The notes beneath the pieces were generated by a model. The model saw nothing but the letters and a program-made list of their open reading frames with translations. It was not told where the DNA came from and did no database searches. Position numbers and translations under genes: made by a program. 17,433 bases of DNA from Nitrospinota bacterium. GTDB taxonomy: Bacteria > JADFOP01 > DATKYB01. Where the stretch lies: the NCBI GenBank assembly GCA_035528715.1, contig DATKYB010000089.1, forward strand, positions 1 through 17,433. The letters are read 5' to 3'. Shown here piece by piece: positions 10,878 to 17,433 of the stretch (positions are counted from its first letter, which is position 1; every line of letters begins with the position of its first letter).

Positions 10878-12440
10878 CTATCCTTTCTTAAAACATTTTA
10901 ACCTTTCTGAATTCTCTCTCCAATTAATTGACCGAAAACTTATCTTTTCAACCTTTTTAACTTTTGACAATAGATGCTGTACAGAAACATCCATTTTCCT
11001 TAAAAAGGGTGTGGGATATATCCCAATCCAAAATATCAAAATTATTAAGGGCAGCAAGACAAAGACCTCCCTTAGAGAAAGATCCTTTAATTTCTTATTC
11101 TCCGGATTTTTTAACTCACCAAACATAACCCTTTGATACATCCATAGAAGATAAACAGCAGAAAGAATCATGCCAGTGGCAGCAAAGACGGCATAAATTT
11201 TGTTAGCTTTAAATACCCCTACCAAGACGAGAAACTCGCCAACAAAACCATTCAATCCTGGCAGGGCAAGTGAAGAGAGGGTCACAATCATAAAAAAGAC
11301 TGCAAAAAGTGGTATCTGTTTTGATAGGCCACCGAAGTCTTTAATCATCCTCGTATGTCTCTGTTCATATATAATCCCTACTAACAAGAAAAGAGCACCC
11401 GTGCTTATTCCATGATTTATCATCTGGATGATTCCCCCCTCCAGTCCCTGGATATTGAAGGCAAATATTCCAAGGATGACAAATCCCAGATGGCTTATGC
11501 TGGAATAGGCAACCAAACTCTTTACATCTTCTTGCATCATAGCCACTAAGGCCCCATAAATGATCCCAATAATCGCTAGAACAGCAATGAGAGGGATAAA
11601 TTTTATTGATGCCTCTGGGAAAAGGGGGAAACAAAATCTTAAAAATCCATAGATCCCCATCTTCAACAATATCCCTGCCAAAATGACACTCCCCGCTGTA
11701 GGCGCCTCAACATGAGCATCAGGGAGCCATGTATGAAAGGGGAAAATAGGCACCTTTATGGCAAAACTCAAGGCAAAGGCTAAAAACAGCCATATCTGAT
11801 ATTTTATAGGTATAGATAACTGAAAGAGTTTAAGGAGATTGAAGGTCAGCTCCCCTGTAACTCTATAATGAAAAAAATACAAAAAAAGGATTGCAACGAG
11901 CATTAAGGTACTGCCAGCCATTGTGTAAATAAAAAACTTTACGGCAGCATATATCTTTCGAGGACCTCCCCAGACACCTATTAAGAAATACATGGGGATA
12001 AGCATGGCCTCCCAGAATATAAAAAAAAGAAAGAGGTCCAAGGCCATAAAGACTCCCAACATTCCTGTCTCTAAAAGGAGCATAAAAATCATATATTCCT
12101 TTATCTTTTCAGTAATGGCCCTCCAAGAGGAAAGGATAGAAATCATGGTCAGAAAGGTTGTTAGGAGGACAAGAAACAGACTTATGCCATCAATGCCTAA
12201 ATGGTAACTAATTCCAAATCCCTCGATCCAGGGGATATTCTCAATAAACTGCATTTCATATGTTGTAGAATCAAAATAAAAAAATAAGGGGAGGGAGAGT
12301 ATAAAAGTGAGTAAGGCTATCGTAAAACAAACTCCCTTTAAGAGCTCTTTTTTTTCTCTATTTAAGAAAAGGAGGATAAATACCCCTATTAATGGTAAAA
12401 AGAGTATTGATGACAATAATGGAAATCCTAGGCTATTCAA
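10878..12440 (-). CDS. nuoM: NADH-quinone oxidoreductase subunit M, second copy (NuoM2)
   Basis: This is a complete 520-residue NuoM with about 14 membrane segments. Glu144 ([11 protein letters not shown]), Lys229 ([13 protein letters not shown]), Lys260 (LLKMGIYGF) and Glu402 (GFVGEFL) are all kept, so it should be a competent proton pump. It is the best candidate in the window for the extra NuoM that the elongated NuoL1 helix seems built to span, although it lies beside its own NuoL2 and NuoN2. The start is a TTG (12438-12440) after GGAGAAGAGATT. No in-frame ATG with a good site lies just upstream; an out-of-frame ATG there meets a stop after five codons. The gap to the nuoL2 stop is 20 nt. 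Confidence 0.97.
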   Translation of the reverse strand: MNSLGFPLLSSILFLPLIGVFILLFLNREKKELLKGVCFTIALLTFILSLPLFFYFDSTTYEMQFIENIPWIEGFGISYHLGIDGISLFLVLLTTFLTMISILSSWRAITEKIKEYMIFMLLLETGMLGVFMALDLFLFFIFWEAMLIPMYFLIGVWGGPRKIYAAVKFFIYTMAGSTLMLVAILFLYFFHYRVTGELTFNLLKLFQLSIPIKYQIWLFLAFALSFAIKVPIFPFHTWLPDAHVEAPTAGSVILAGILLKMGIYGFLRFCFPLFPEASIKFIPLIAVLAIIGIIYGALVAMMQEDVKSLVAYSSISHLGFVILGIFAFNIQGLEGGIIQMINHGISTGALFLLVGIIYEQRHTRMIKDFGGLSKQIPLFAVFFMIVTLSSLALPGLNGFVGEFLVLVGVFKANKIYAVFAATGMILSAVYLLWMYQRVMFGELKNPENKKLKDLSLREVFVLLPLIILIFWIGIYPTPFLRKMDVSVQHLLSKVKKVEKISFRSINWRENSERLKCFKKG

Positions 12441-12460
12441 AATCTCTTCTCCATATCATA

Positions 12461-14383
12461 TTATCTAAAAAAATAATAAGCCATAATGAAAATGCATCCT
12501 ATTACCATATATAAGGCATAGTTTCGAATATAACCGGTCTGGAGCCTTTTATAGGTTTCAGACTGAACCTTTATAAAAGAAGCGATATTATTCACCAACC
12601 CATCAATGATGAATACATCAAATCCCTTCCAGAAGAAAAGTGCGGTATTCTTTAGGGGATTAACAATAATAAAATCATAGAACTCATCTATGTAGTATTT
12701 GTTAAATAATAATTGATATAAAGCAGGATACCTTTCTGCCAATCGCCTTGGAAGAGCGGGTTCTTTAACATAAAATTTAAAGGCTAAAAAAATTCCAAAT
12801 ACCGCTATTAACAAAGATATCACCATGAATAATATCTCAAGTCCTAAAGAGTGATGAATGGTTTCAGGAATATGAATGCTCGCAGCCCTTAAATCAAATA
12901 CAGGAGCGAGGAACTCCCCTATGATATTTGCCCCTTTTATAAGCGGCATTCCAACAAAACCAGCTATTGCGGAAAAAACAGCAAGGATAATTAAAGGATA
13001 TAAAATGACATTTGGGGATTCATGGATATGCTCCCTTTTTTCTTTTGCAATTCTTGATTCTCCATAGAAGGTTAAAAAGATAAGTCTGAAGATATAAAAA
13101 GAGGTTAAAAAGGCAGCAATGATTCCAATACCGCATACAAGGGTACCTCTCTTAACAAAGACCTCCCAGAGTATCTGATCCTTACTAAAAAAACCTGCAA
13201 AGGGAAATATCCCTGCAAGAGCCAAAGCTGCAATAATAAATGTCCAATAGGTCGTCGGCATATATTTCTTTAATCCCCCCATCTTTTTCATGTCCTGTTC
13301 TCCACCCAAGCTGTGGATTACGCTACCTGCAGCGAGAAATAATAATGCCTTAAAAAAGGCGTGAGTCATGAGGTGAAAGATACCTGCTGCAAAAGCACCT
13401 ACACCCAACGCCAAAAACATATAGCCCAGTTGACTAATAGTAGAATAGGCTAATACCCTCTTGATATCATTCTGGGCAAGGGCTATTGATGCAGCATAGA
13501 TCGCTGTTAAAACCCCAATCAACATCACGGCATTCATTGATAGAGGTGCCATTAAATAAAGAACACTCGTTCGAGCCACCATATAGACTCCTGCTGTTAC
13601 CATAGTAGCCGCATGGATAAGTGCACTAACAGGCGTGGGACCTTCCATGGCATCTGGGAGCCATACATAAAGAGGAATCTGGGCGGATTTTCCAATCGCC
13701 CCCAAAAAAAGCAAAAGGGTTATTGCTGTTATCGTAAAACCACCGTAAGGAAGAATCTTTGGTGCTGAATGAAAAACAAAAGTATAATTGAGGTCTTTGA
13801 AAGTTACATAGATAAGGATAATTCCTAATCCAAAACCAAAGTCTCCTATCCTATTAACAATAAATGCCTTTTTCCCCGCATCTGAAGCAGACCTCCTTTC
13901 ATACCAAAATCCTATCAATAAATAGGAACAGAGACCAACCCCTTCCCATCCTATATACATTAAAAGAAAGTTATTGGCCAAAACCAAAAGAAGCATAGAA
14001 AAAGTAAAGAGATTGAGATACGCAAAATATCGAGAGTAGCCTTTATCTCCTTCCATATATCCAATAGAATAGATATGGATAATAAAACTTACGCCTGAAA
14101 CTACCAATATCATCAGAGCAGATAATGGATCTACCAGAAAACTTACCAAGGCTTTAAAATCACCTGAAACAATCCAGGGAAATAGAGTTTTTTCAAAAGA
14201 CCTCTGTTCGGGAGAAAGTTGAAGAAGGCTATAAAGAATAAGGAAAGAAGAGAGAAAAGAGATTCCAATAGTTCCGCAGGAAACAAAATCTGTAAATCTT
14301 TTTGTTAAAAACTTACTGAATAAACCATTTATAACTACTCCCAATAAGGGAAAGAAAAGAACCAGCCATATATAGTCAAGCAT
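12461..14383 (-). CDS. nuoL: NADH-quinone oxidoreductase subunit L, second copy, normal lateral helix (NuoL2)
   Basis: This is a 640-residue distal pump subunit with Glu147 (IGWEGVGLCSYLL), Lys232 (GKSAQIPLYVWLPDAMEG) and Lys401 (FFSKDQILW). The C-terminal lateral helix has a single FDVFIIDGLVNN unit and is 26 residues shorter than in NuoL1. It therefore fits the usual three-pump arm (N-M-L). The His/Ala-rich loop of NuoL1 is also about 19 residues shorter here and holds only a few histidines. Central parts (TM7-TM12) are very alike in the two NuoL proteins. The start is an ATG with AGGAG about ten bases upstream. The neighbours are nuoK2 (18 nt upstream) and nuoM2. Confidence 0.97.
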   Translation of the reverse strand: MLDYIWLVLFFPLLGVVINGLFSKFLTKRFTDFVSCGTIGISFLSSFLILYSLLQLSPEQRSFEKTLFPWIVSGDFKALVSFLVDPLSALMILVVSGVSFIIHIYSIGYMEGDKGYSRYFAYLNLFTFSMLLLVLANNFLLMYIGWEGVGLCSYLLIGFWYERRSASDAGKKAFIVNRIGDFGFGLGIILIYVTFKDLNYTFVFHSAPKILPYGGFTITAITLLLFLGAIGKSAQIPLYVWLPDAMEGPTPVSALIHAATMVTAGVYMVARTSVLYLMAPLSMNAVMLIGVLTAIYAASIALAQNDIKRVLAYSTISQLGYMFLALGVGAFAAGIFHLMTHAFFKALLFLAAGSVIHSLGGEQDMKKMGGLKKYMPTTYWTFIIAALALAGIFPFAGFFSKDQILWEVFVKRGTLVCGIGIIAAFLTSFYIFRLIFLTFYGESRIAKEKREHIHESPNVILYPLIILAVFSAIAGFVGMPLIKGANIIGEFLAPVFDLRAASIHIPETIHHSLGLEILFMVISLLIAVFGIFLAFKFYVKEPALPRRLAERYPALYQLLFNKYYIDEFYDFIIVNPLKNTALFFWKGFDVFIIDGLVNNIASFIKVQSETYKRLQTGYIRNYALYMVIGCIFIMAYYFFR

Positions 14384-14401
14384 TAACCTGTATCTCCTCT
14401 A

Positions 14402-14704
14402 TTACCACTTCATCAGGTTTATCTCATCCACATCCTCTGTCTCTTTAAGTCGAAACAAAGCAACCACAATCGCCAATCCTACTGCTACCTCTGCCGCTGC
14501 TACCGTCATGATGAAAAAGACAAATATCTGACCATCCATGAGATTTAGATAACGGGATATAGCAACAAATGCTAGATTAACAGCATTTAACATTAACTCT
14601 ATGCACATTATCATTATGATGGCATTTCGCTTAATAAGAACCCCGAAGACTCCAATTGCAAAAAGAATTGCAGTTAAATAGAGATAATAACTTAAGGGAA
14701 CCAT
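14402..14704 (-). CDS. nuoK: NADH-quinone oxidoreductase subunit K, second copy (NuoK2)
   Basis: This is a 100-residue three-helix subunit of the complex I membrane arm. Glu36 ([10 protein letters not shown]) and Glu71 ([11 protein letters not shown]) are the conserved TM2 and TM3 glutamates. I chose the ATG at 14704, because it gives MVPLSYYL, which matches NuoK1 and the family start. A TTG one codon upstream (14707) is better spaced from the AAGGAG site and could also be used, adding one residue. The gene is 26 nt after nuoJ2 and 18 nt before nuoL2. Confidence 0.96.
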   Translation of the reverse strand: MVPLSYYLYLTAILFAIGVFGVLIKRNAIIMIMCIELMLNAVNLAFVAISRYLNLMDGQIFVFFIMTVAAAEVAVGLAIVVALFRLKETEDVDEINLMKW

Positions 14705-14730
14705 CAAAAATCACTCCTTATACCTAATAC

Positions 14731-15237
14731 CTATGGCCTTTTTTTTCCAAAGACAACAGCGCCAATCATTGCAACAAGAAGAAGTACAGAGGCCACCTCA
14801 AAAGATAGGAGATAATCGCTAAAGAGGAGCTTTCCAAATAATTTCACCCCACCAAAAGAGCTTAGCATCTCTGAATTCAGTAAAGTTTTCTTGCTTTCTG
14901 ATATCATATGAGCCGAAGCCCCAATAAGGAAAAAAAGTAAAAGTAGCGTGAAAAGAATACTAAAAAGTCTCTGGAATCTAAGTCTTTTTATTCCTTTTTC
15001 TCCCTTTAAATCCAAAAGCATAATTACAAATAGGATAAAGACCATGATGGCGCCTGCATAGATGATAATCTGCATAATTGCAAGAAATTCTGAATGTAAA
15101 AGGAAATAGAGACCCGCAATCGAGAGAAAGCATAAAACCAGATAAAGAGCACTATAGATTGGCTTATTTTGAAAAATAACCAGAAGGGCAGACAGAATAG
15201 CTACGACAGCTAAAATAAAAAAAAATATTAATTCCAA
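14731..15237 (-). CDS. nuoJ: NADH-quinone oxidoreductase subunit J, second copy (NuoJ2)
   Basis: This is a 168-residue ND6-like membrane subunit with the TM3 signature IIYAGAIMVFILFVIML and the last helix FEVASVLLLVAMIGAVVFGK, both shared with NuoJ1. It is the first gene of the upstream JKLMN block. The start is a TTG (15235-15237) with AAGGA seven bases upstream; no ATG at the right place was seen. It follows a 176-nt spacer after gshA that holds a predicted promoter and two inverted repeats. No nuoH or nuoI accompanies it, so NuoJ2 would have to assemble with the single NuoH and NuoA of the main cluster, or the block is used in part only. Confidence 0.95.
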   Translation of the reverse strand: MELIFFFILAVVAILSALLVIFQNKPIYSALYLVLCFLSIAGLYFLLHSEFLAIMQIIIYAGAIMVFILFVIMLLDLKGEKGIKRLRFQRLFSILFTLLLLFFLIGASAHMISESKKTLLNSEMLSSFGGVKLFGKLLFSDYLLSFEVASVLLLVAMIGAVVFGKKRP

Positions 15238-15253
15238 TTTATATTCCTTAAAC

Positions 15254-15301
15254 CCTTTAGATTACCCGTCAGTGGAAAGTCTCCTCCCCTCGAGCTAAAG
15301 G
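15254..15301 (-). promoter_or_regulatory. Possible stem-loop in the nuoJ2 leader
   Basis: A perfect 7-bp inverted repeat, CCTTTAG and CTAAAGG (15254-15260 and 15295-15301), is separated by 34 bases. It lies in the predicted nuoJ2 leader, just before the ribosome binding site. The loop is purine-rich on the transcript and contains GGGGAGGAG, which could mimic or compete for a ribosome binding site. A 7-bp repeat with this loop can arise by chance. It does not match a riboswitch class that I recognise. Confidence 0.25.
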
Positions 15302-15328
15302 TATGGAACAAAAGAGTTTTTCTGACTT

Positions 15329-15401
15329 TTGACACAAACTCTACGATGCTTTACTTTAAAAAATATTTTTTGAAGCTATCAAACGGCAATCTTTGTGTCA
15401 A
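15329..15401. repeat. 10-bp inverted repeat around the predicted nuoJ2 promoter
   Basis: Perfect arms TTGACACAAA (15329-15338) and TTTGTGTCAA (15392-15401) are 53 bases apart. The right arm covers the predicted -35 box, and the left arm would lie about 30 bases into the transcript. Between them is a perfect 14-bp AT palindrome (AAAAAATATTTTTT) that could bend or melt. The layout would suit a dimeric regulator binding two sites, but no known operator is recognised. Confidence 0.4.
15373..15401 (-). promoter_or_regulatory. Predicted sigma70-type promoter for nuoJ2-K2-L2-M2-N2
   Basis: On the minus strand a perfect TTGACA -35 box (15396-15401) lies 17 bases from TAGCTT (15373-15378). The latter is preceded by TGA, an extended -10 element. 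It begins 12 nt after the gshA stop. Transcription would start near 15366 and give a leader of about 130 nt before the nuoJ2 TTG. The -10 box is weak (three of six), partly compensated by the TG and the perfect -35. No terminator hairpin is seen after gshA, so read-through from gshA is possible. Confidence 0.5.
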
Positions 15402-15413
15402 GTGTTTTCTATT

Positions 15414-16760
15414 CTAATAACTGCAGTATTCTATTAGCTTTTTAGGATCCCTCTTTAGCCCTCTTTCCCATTCTTTCATAAGAAGAGCAGCAGGGCAAGT
15501 TTCTTCCTCAAAAATAAGTTCTTCTAAGGAACTTAAGTATTTAGATTCATCCTCGTCATGATTTTTTCTCCTTATTTCTCCCTTCAATCCCTCTTTACTT
15601 ATAGCAATCAATTCCTTGGCGAAGTCTAAGACCTTATTATTTTTAACCTTTGCATCTAATGCATATTTGCTTACATCTCTTTGAAGCTTAAGCCTTTCTT
15701 CCCAACGAAAATCCTTTACTAATCTCCATGCAGCATTCCTCGATTCATGATTATAGAGTATACCCTTCAAAAGAGTAGGTATAGACAGAATCAAGCGAGG
15801 AGGAGGAGCATCACTTCCTCTAACTTCAAGGTATTGTTTTATCCTTACCTCGGTAAAGATGGTTGTAAGATGCAATTCCCAATCCTCCAGAGTAGGAAAA
15901 TATCCCTTATAACCCTTTTCTATGTAATTTTTAAAAGTTATTCCATAAAACGGAATCCACTTTCCCTCTCTTTTTATAAACATCATGGGGACATTGGCTA
16001 CATACTCTACGTAATCATTAAACCCAAAATCTTGTGAAAGAGCTCCTCTAATCAAACCGCATCGATCTGGGTCAGTATTGAGCCATATATATGCTCTTCT
16101 GCTCATAAAACCATTTGGTTTACCCTCAGTTATTGGGGAATTTGCAATCATTGCGGTTACAAAGGATGATATACCCATGGATACTCTTAATTTATCCATA
16201 GCATCTTCTTCGCTGGTATAATCATAGGTTGCTTGAATCGCTGCTGTAAGCTTCATCATCTCATGACTCAGTTTTCCTTTCTCTTGTAGGTAAGGAGACA
16301 TGATCCTATAACGACCCTTAGGTATCCATTTTATATCAGATTCGCTGCTGAAGGGTTGTAACCCCAAACCAAGAAACCGAATATTAAAATCCTTTGATAC
16401 CCCCTTAATTTCTTTTATATAGGTATCAAAATCCTCAGCAAAGTTAGCTATACGTCTCTGGTGTAGGGAGCTTAATTCTAATTGTCCTCCAGGCTCTAGA
16501 TTAATAAAGGCTCCCTTTCTAACTAAGGCAATAATCTCCCCGTCCTCATCAATAATCTCCCATCCATATTTCTCATTCATCAACCTCAGTAGACTTTCTA
16601 TACCCCCCTCATCATAATAGGGTACTGCTTTACCATCTCTAGAAAAGACACCGAGCTTTTCTATTTCAACCCCAACCTTTAAATCATCAACAGATTTTCT
16701 CTGTTTTTCGAAGTATTGGGTAAGTTGGTTAAGATTGGTTATTCTCTCTTTCTTTCTCAT
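15414..16760 (-). CDS. gshA: Glutamate-cysteine ligase, plant/alphaproteobacterial type
   Basis: This 448-residue enzyme joins glutamate and cysteine with ATP, the first and limiting step of glutathione synthesis in the cytoplasm. It belongs to the GCS2-type family that includes plant GSH1, not the E. coli GshA group. Recognisable motifs are VGVEIEKLGVF (29-39, metal/ATP-binding glutamates), EPGGQLELSS (89-98), GLGLQP (131-136), PKGRYRIM (147-154), ANSPITEGKPNGFMSRR (206-222) and HLTTIFTEVRIKQYLEVRGS (297-316). The plant enzyme has closely similar MRGAD and EGKPNGF segments. The ATG at 16760 lacks a clear ribosome binding site, but the next conserved block begins about 28 residues in, so the start is plausible. 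It is divergent from gshB, the next pathway enzyme. Nuo genes follow on the same strand. Confidence 0.93.
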   Translation of the reverse strand: MRKKERITNLNQLTQYFEKQRKSVDDLKVGVEIEKLGVFSRDGKAVPYYDEGGIESLLRLMNEKYGWEIIDEDGEIIALVRKGAFINLEPGGQLELSSLHQRRIANFAEDFDTYIKEIKGVSKDFNIRFLGLGLQPFSSESDIKWIPKGRYRIMSPYLQEKGKLSHEMMKLTAAIQATYDYTSEEDAMDKLRVSMGISSFVTAMIANSPITEGKPNGFMSRRAYIWLNTDPDRCGLIRGALSQDFGFNDYVEYVANVPMMFIKREGKWIPFYGITFKNYIEKGYKGYFPTLEDWELHLTTIFTEVRIKQYLEVRGSDAPPPRLILSIPTLLKGILYNHESRNAAWRLVKDFRWEERLKLQRDVSKYALDAKVKNNKVLDFAKELIAISKEGLKGEIRRKNHDEDESKYLSSLEELIFEEETCPAALLMKEWERGLKRDPKKLIEYCSY

Positions 16761-16845
16761 TGATTATCAAATCTCTGATCAAGAGTTAATGAAACTGGCA
16801 AGAGGTTTCTTTAAGGAAAAGAGGATTGTTTCTAAAATAAAATCA

Positions 16846-16874
16846 ATCATATATTAACTCCTTTGCTCCGTCAA
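16846..16874 (-). promoter_or_regulatory. Predicted sigma70-type promoter for gshA
   Basis: On the minus strand, TTGACG (16869-16874), a 17-base spacer and TATGAT (16846-16851) each match consensus at five of six positions. Transcription would start near 16839, about 79 nt before the gshA ATG. The -10 box overlaps the ATG of a 23-codon reading frame (16779-16850) that has a strong AAGGAG site. If this promoter is the real one, that frame cannot be translated from its transcript. Confidence 0.65.
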
Positions 16875-16987
16875 GCCATTTAATTTCTGCGATTTATTAA
16901 GTTTTTAAAAAGATAGAAGATTTACTTCTTTTTTAAAAAATCAATGTATTCGAATATCTGATTTCATCTATGAGAATCTCAAACTTA

Positions 16988-17016
16988 TTGACCTAAATAC
17001 TTTCATTTGCTATATT
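16988..17016 (+). promoter_or_regulatory. Predicted sigma70-type promoter for gshB
   Basis: On the plus strand, TTGACC (16988-16993), a 17-base spacer and TATATT (17011-17016) each match consensus at five of six positions. TGC just upstream of the -10 box adds an extended -10 element. Transcription would start near 17023, leaving a leader of about 33 nt. Together with the gshA promoter it makes a classic divergent arrangement inside the 295-nt spacer. Between the two -35 boxes (16875-16987) there are AT-rich tracts and no gene. Confidence 0.65.
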
Positions 17017-17055
17017 TATATACCTTCAAAAATCTATTTCAAAAAAAGGGTCATT

Positions 17056-17433
17056 ATGGAAAGACTAAGGATAGGGTTTATTATGGACCCTATGGAAAGT
17101 GTCAATATTGAAGATGATACGAGCTGTGCCCTTATAATGGAGTGTCAAAAGAGAGGACATGAAATATACTATTTACTCCTAAAGGACCTGTTTATTTTTG
17201 ACAACAAGCCCCTTGCAAATCTAAGAAAGGTTATCATTGACAAGGAGAAAGGTTTTCAACTTCTTGATTTCCTTGAGAAGAAACCACTTGATGGATTAGA
17301 TGTTATATTCGTAAGAAAAGACCCTCCCTTTAATATGGATTATATCTACTGTACATATATATTAGAACATATCACAAAAAAAACATTCGTTATTAATGAT
17401 CCAAAAGGGATTCGAGCGGCTAATGAAAAGTTA
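17056..17433 (+). CDS. gshB: Glutathione synthetase, E. coli type (N-terminal part; runs off right edge)
   Basis: Glutathione synthetase adds glycine to gamma-glutamylcysteine with ATP, the second step of glutathione synthesis. Only 126 codons are in the window and the frame stays open to the edge. The N-terminal GshB domain is recognised by GFIMDPMESVNIEDDTSCAL (residues 7-26), VRKDPPF (86-92), YIYCTYILE (96-104) and VINDPKGIRAANEKL (112-126). All are close to the E. coli protein (MDP, RKDPPF, TYILE, NEKL). The ATP-grasp catalytic part is outside the window. The ATG at 17056 has a weak AGGG five bases upstream. It is divergent from gshA and has its own strong predicted promoter. Confidence 0.95.
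   Translation, partial: MERLRIGFIMDPMESVNIEDDTSCALIMECQKRGHEIYYLLLKDLFIFDNKPLANLRKVIIDKEKGFQLLDFLEKKPLDGLDVIFVRKDPPFNMDYIYCTYILEHITKKTFVINDPKGIRAANEKL

Noticed and set aside
9422-15237. Block 2 as an Mrp antiporter or group 4 hydrogenase membrane module
   Set aside because: NuoJ and NuoK carry complex I-type motifs, L, M and N are all distinct and closely match the main-cluster copies, and no MrpA/E/F/G or hydrogenase subunit is present.
15747-16037. 96-codon plus-strand open frame opposite gshA
   Set aside because: It is antisense to the conserved core of the ligase and has no family signature.
16909-16938. Hairpin AGAAG-ATTTA-CTTCT followed by T run in the gshA-gshB spacer
   Set aside because: The stem is only five base pairs and lies upstream of both divergent genes, where no transcript is expected to end.

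Overview
This AT-rich bacterial window is almost entirely one long minus-strand respiratory complex I (NADH:quinone oxidoreductase family) locus. A divergently arranged glutathione-synthesis pair lies at the right-hand end. No mobile element, tRNA, rRNA or CRISPR array was seen. The host cannot be named from the sequence. Two features suggest an uncultured or anaerobic-lineage bacterium such as a Desulfobacterota or Nitrospirota relative, at low confidence: a complex I cluster without NuoE, NuoF and NuoG, and a plant-type glutamate-cysteine ligase beside an E. coli-type glutathione synthetase.

Layout, in the direction of transcription (right to left): gshA (16760-15414), a 176-nt spacer with a predicted promoter and inverted repeats, and a first membrane-arm block nuoJ2-K2-L2-M2-N2 (15237-9422). 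A 148-nt AT-rich spacer with a second predicted promoter follows. Then comes the main cluster nuoA-B-C-D-H-I-J-K-L-M-N (9273 to beyond position 1), where nuoN runs off the window. gshB starts at 17056 on the plus strand and runs off the right end. gshA and gshB each have a strong sigma70-like promoter in their 295-nt intergenic region.

How it works together: NuoB, C, D and I form the quinone-reducing peripheral arm and NuoA, H, J, K, L, M and N form the proton-pumping membrane arm. One peripheral/connecting set (ABCDHI) is accompanied by two complete sets of J, K, L, M and N. The NADH-oxidising E/F/G module is missing from its usual place between D and H, so the donor may be ferredoxin or another carrier, or EFG may be encoded elsewhere.

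The most striking observation is in the main-cluster NuoL. Its long lateral amphipathic helix (HL) carries a precise 26-residue insertion relative to the NuoL2 paralogue, and the flanking sequence aligns without gaps. The insertion looks like an internal tandem duplication of an FDV-x3-VDG-x-VNG unit. An HL insertion of about this size is the known hallmark of complex I versions with a fourth antiporter-like subunit (a second NuoM). Here the spare NuoM is not next to NuoM1 but sits in the separate upstream JKLMN block, which also has its own NuoL with a normal-length helix. The locus could therefore encode two interchangeable membrane arms on one shared core: a three-pump form and an elongated four-pump form. 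Two internal promoters could set the balance between them.
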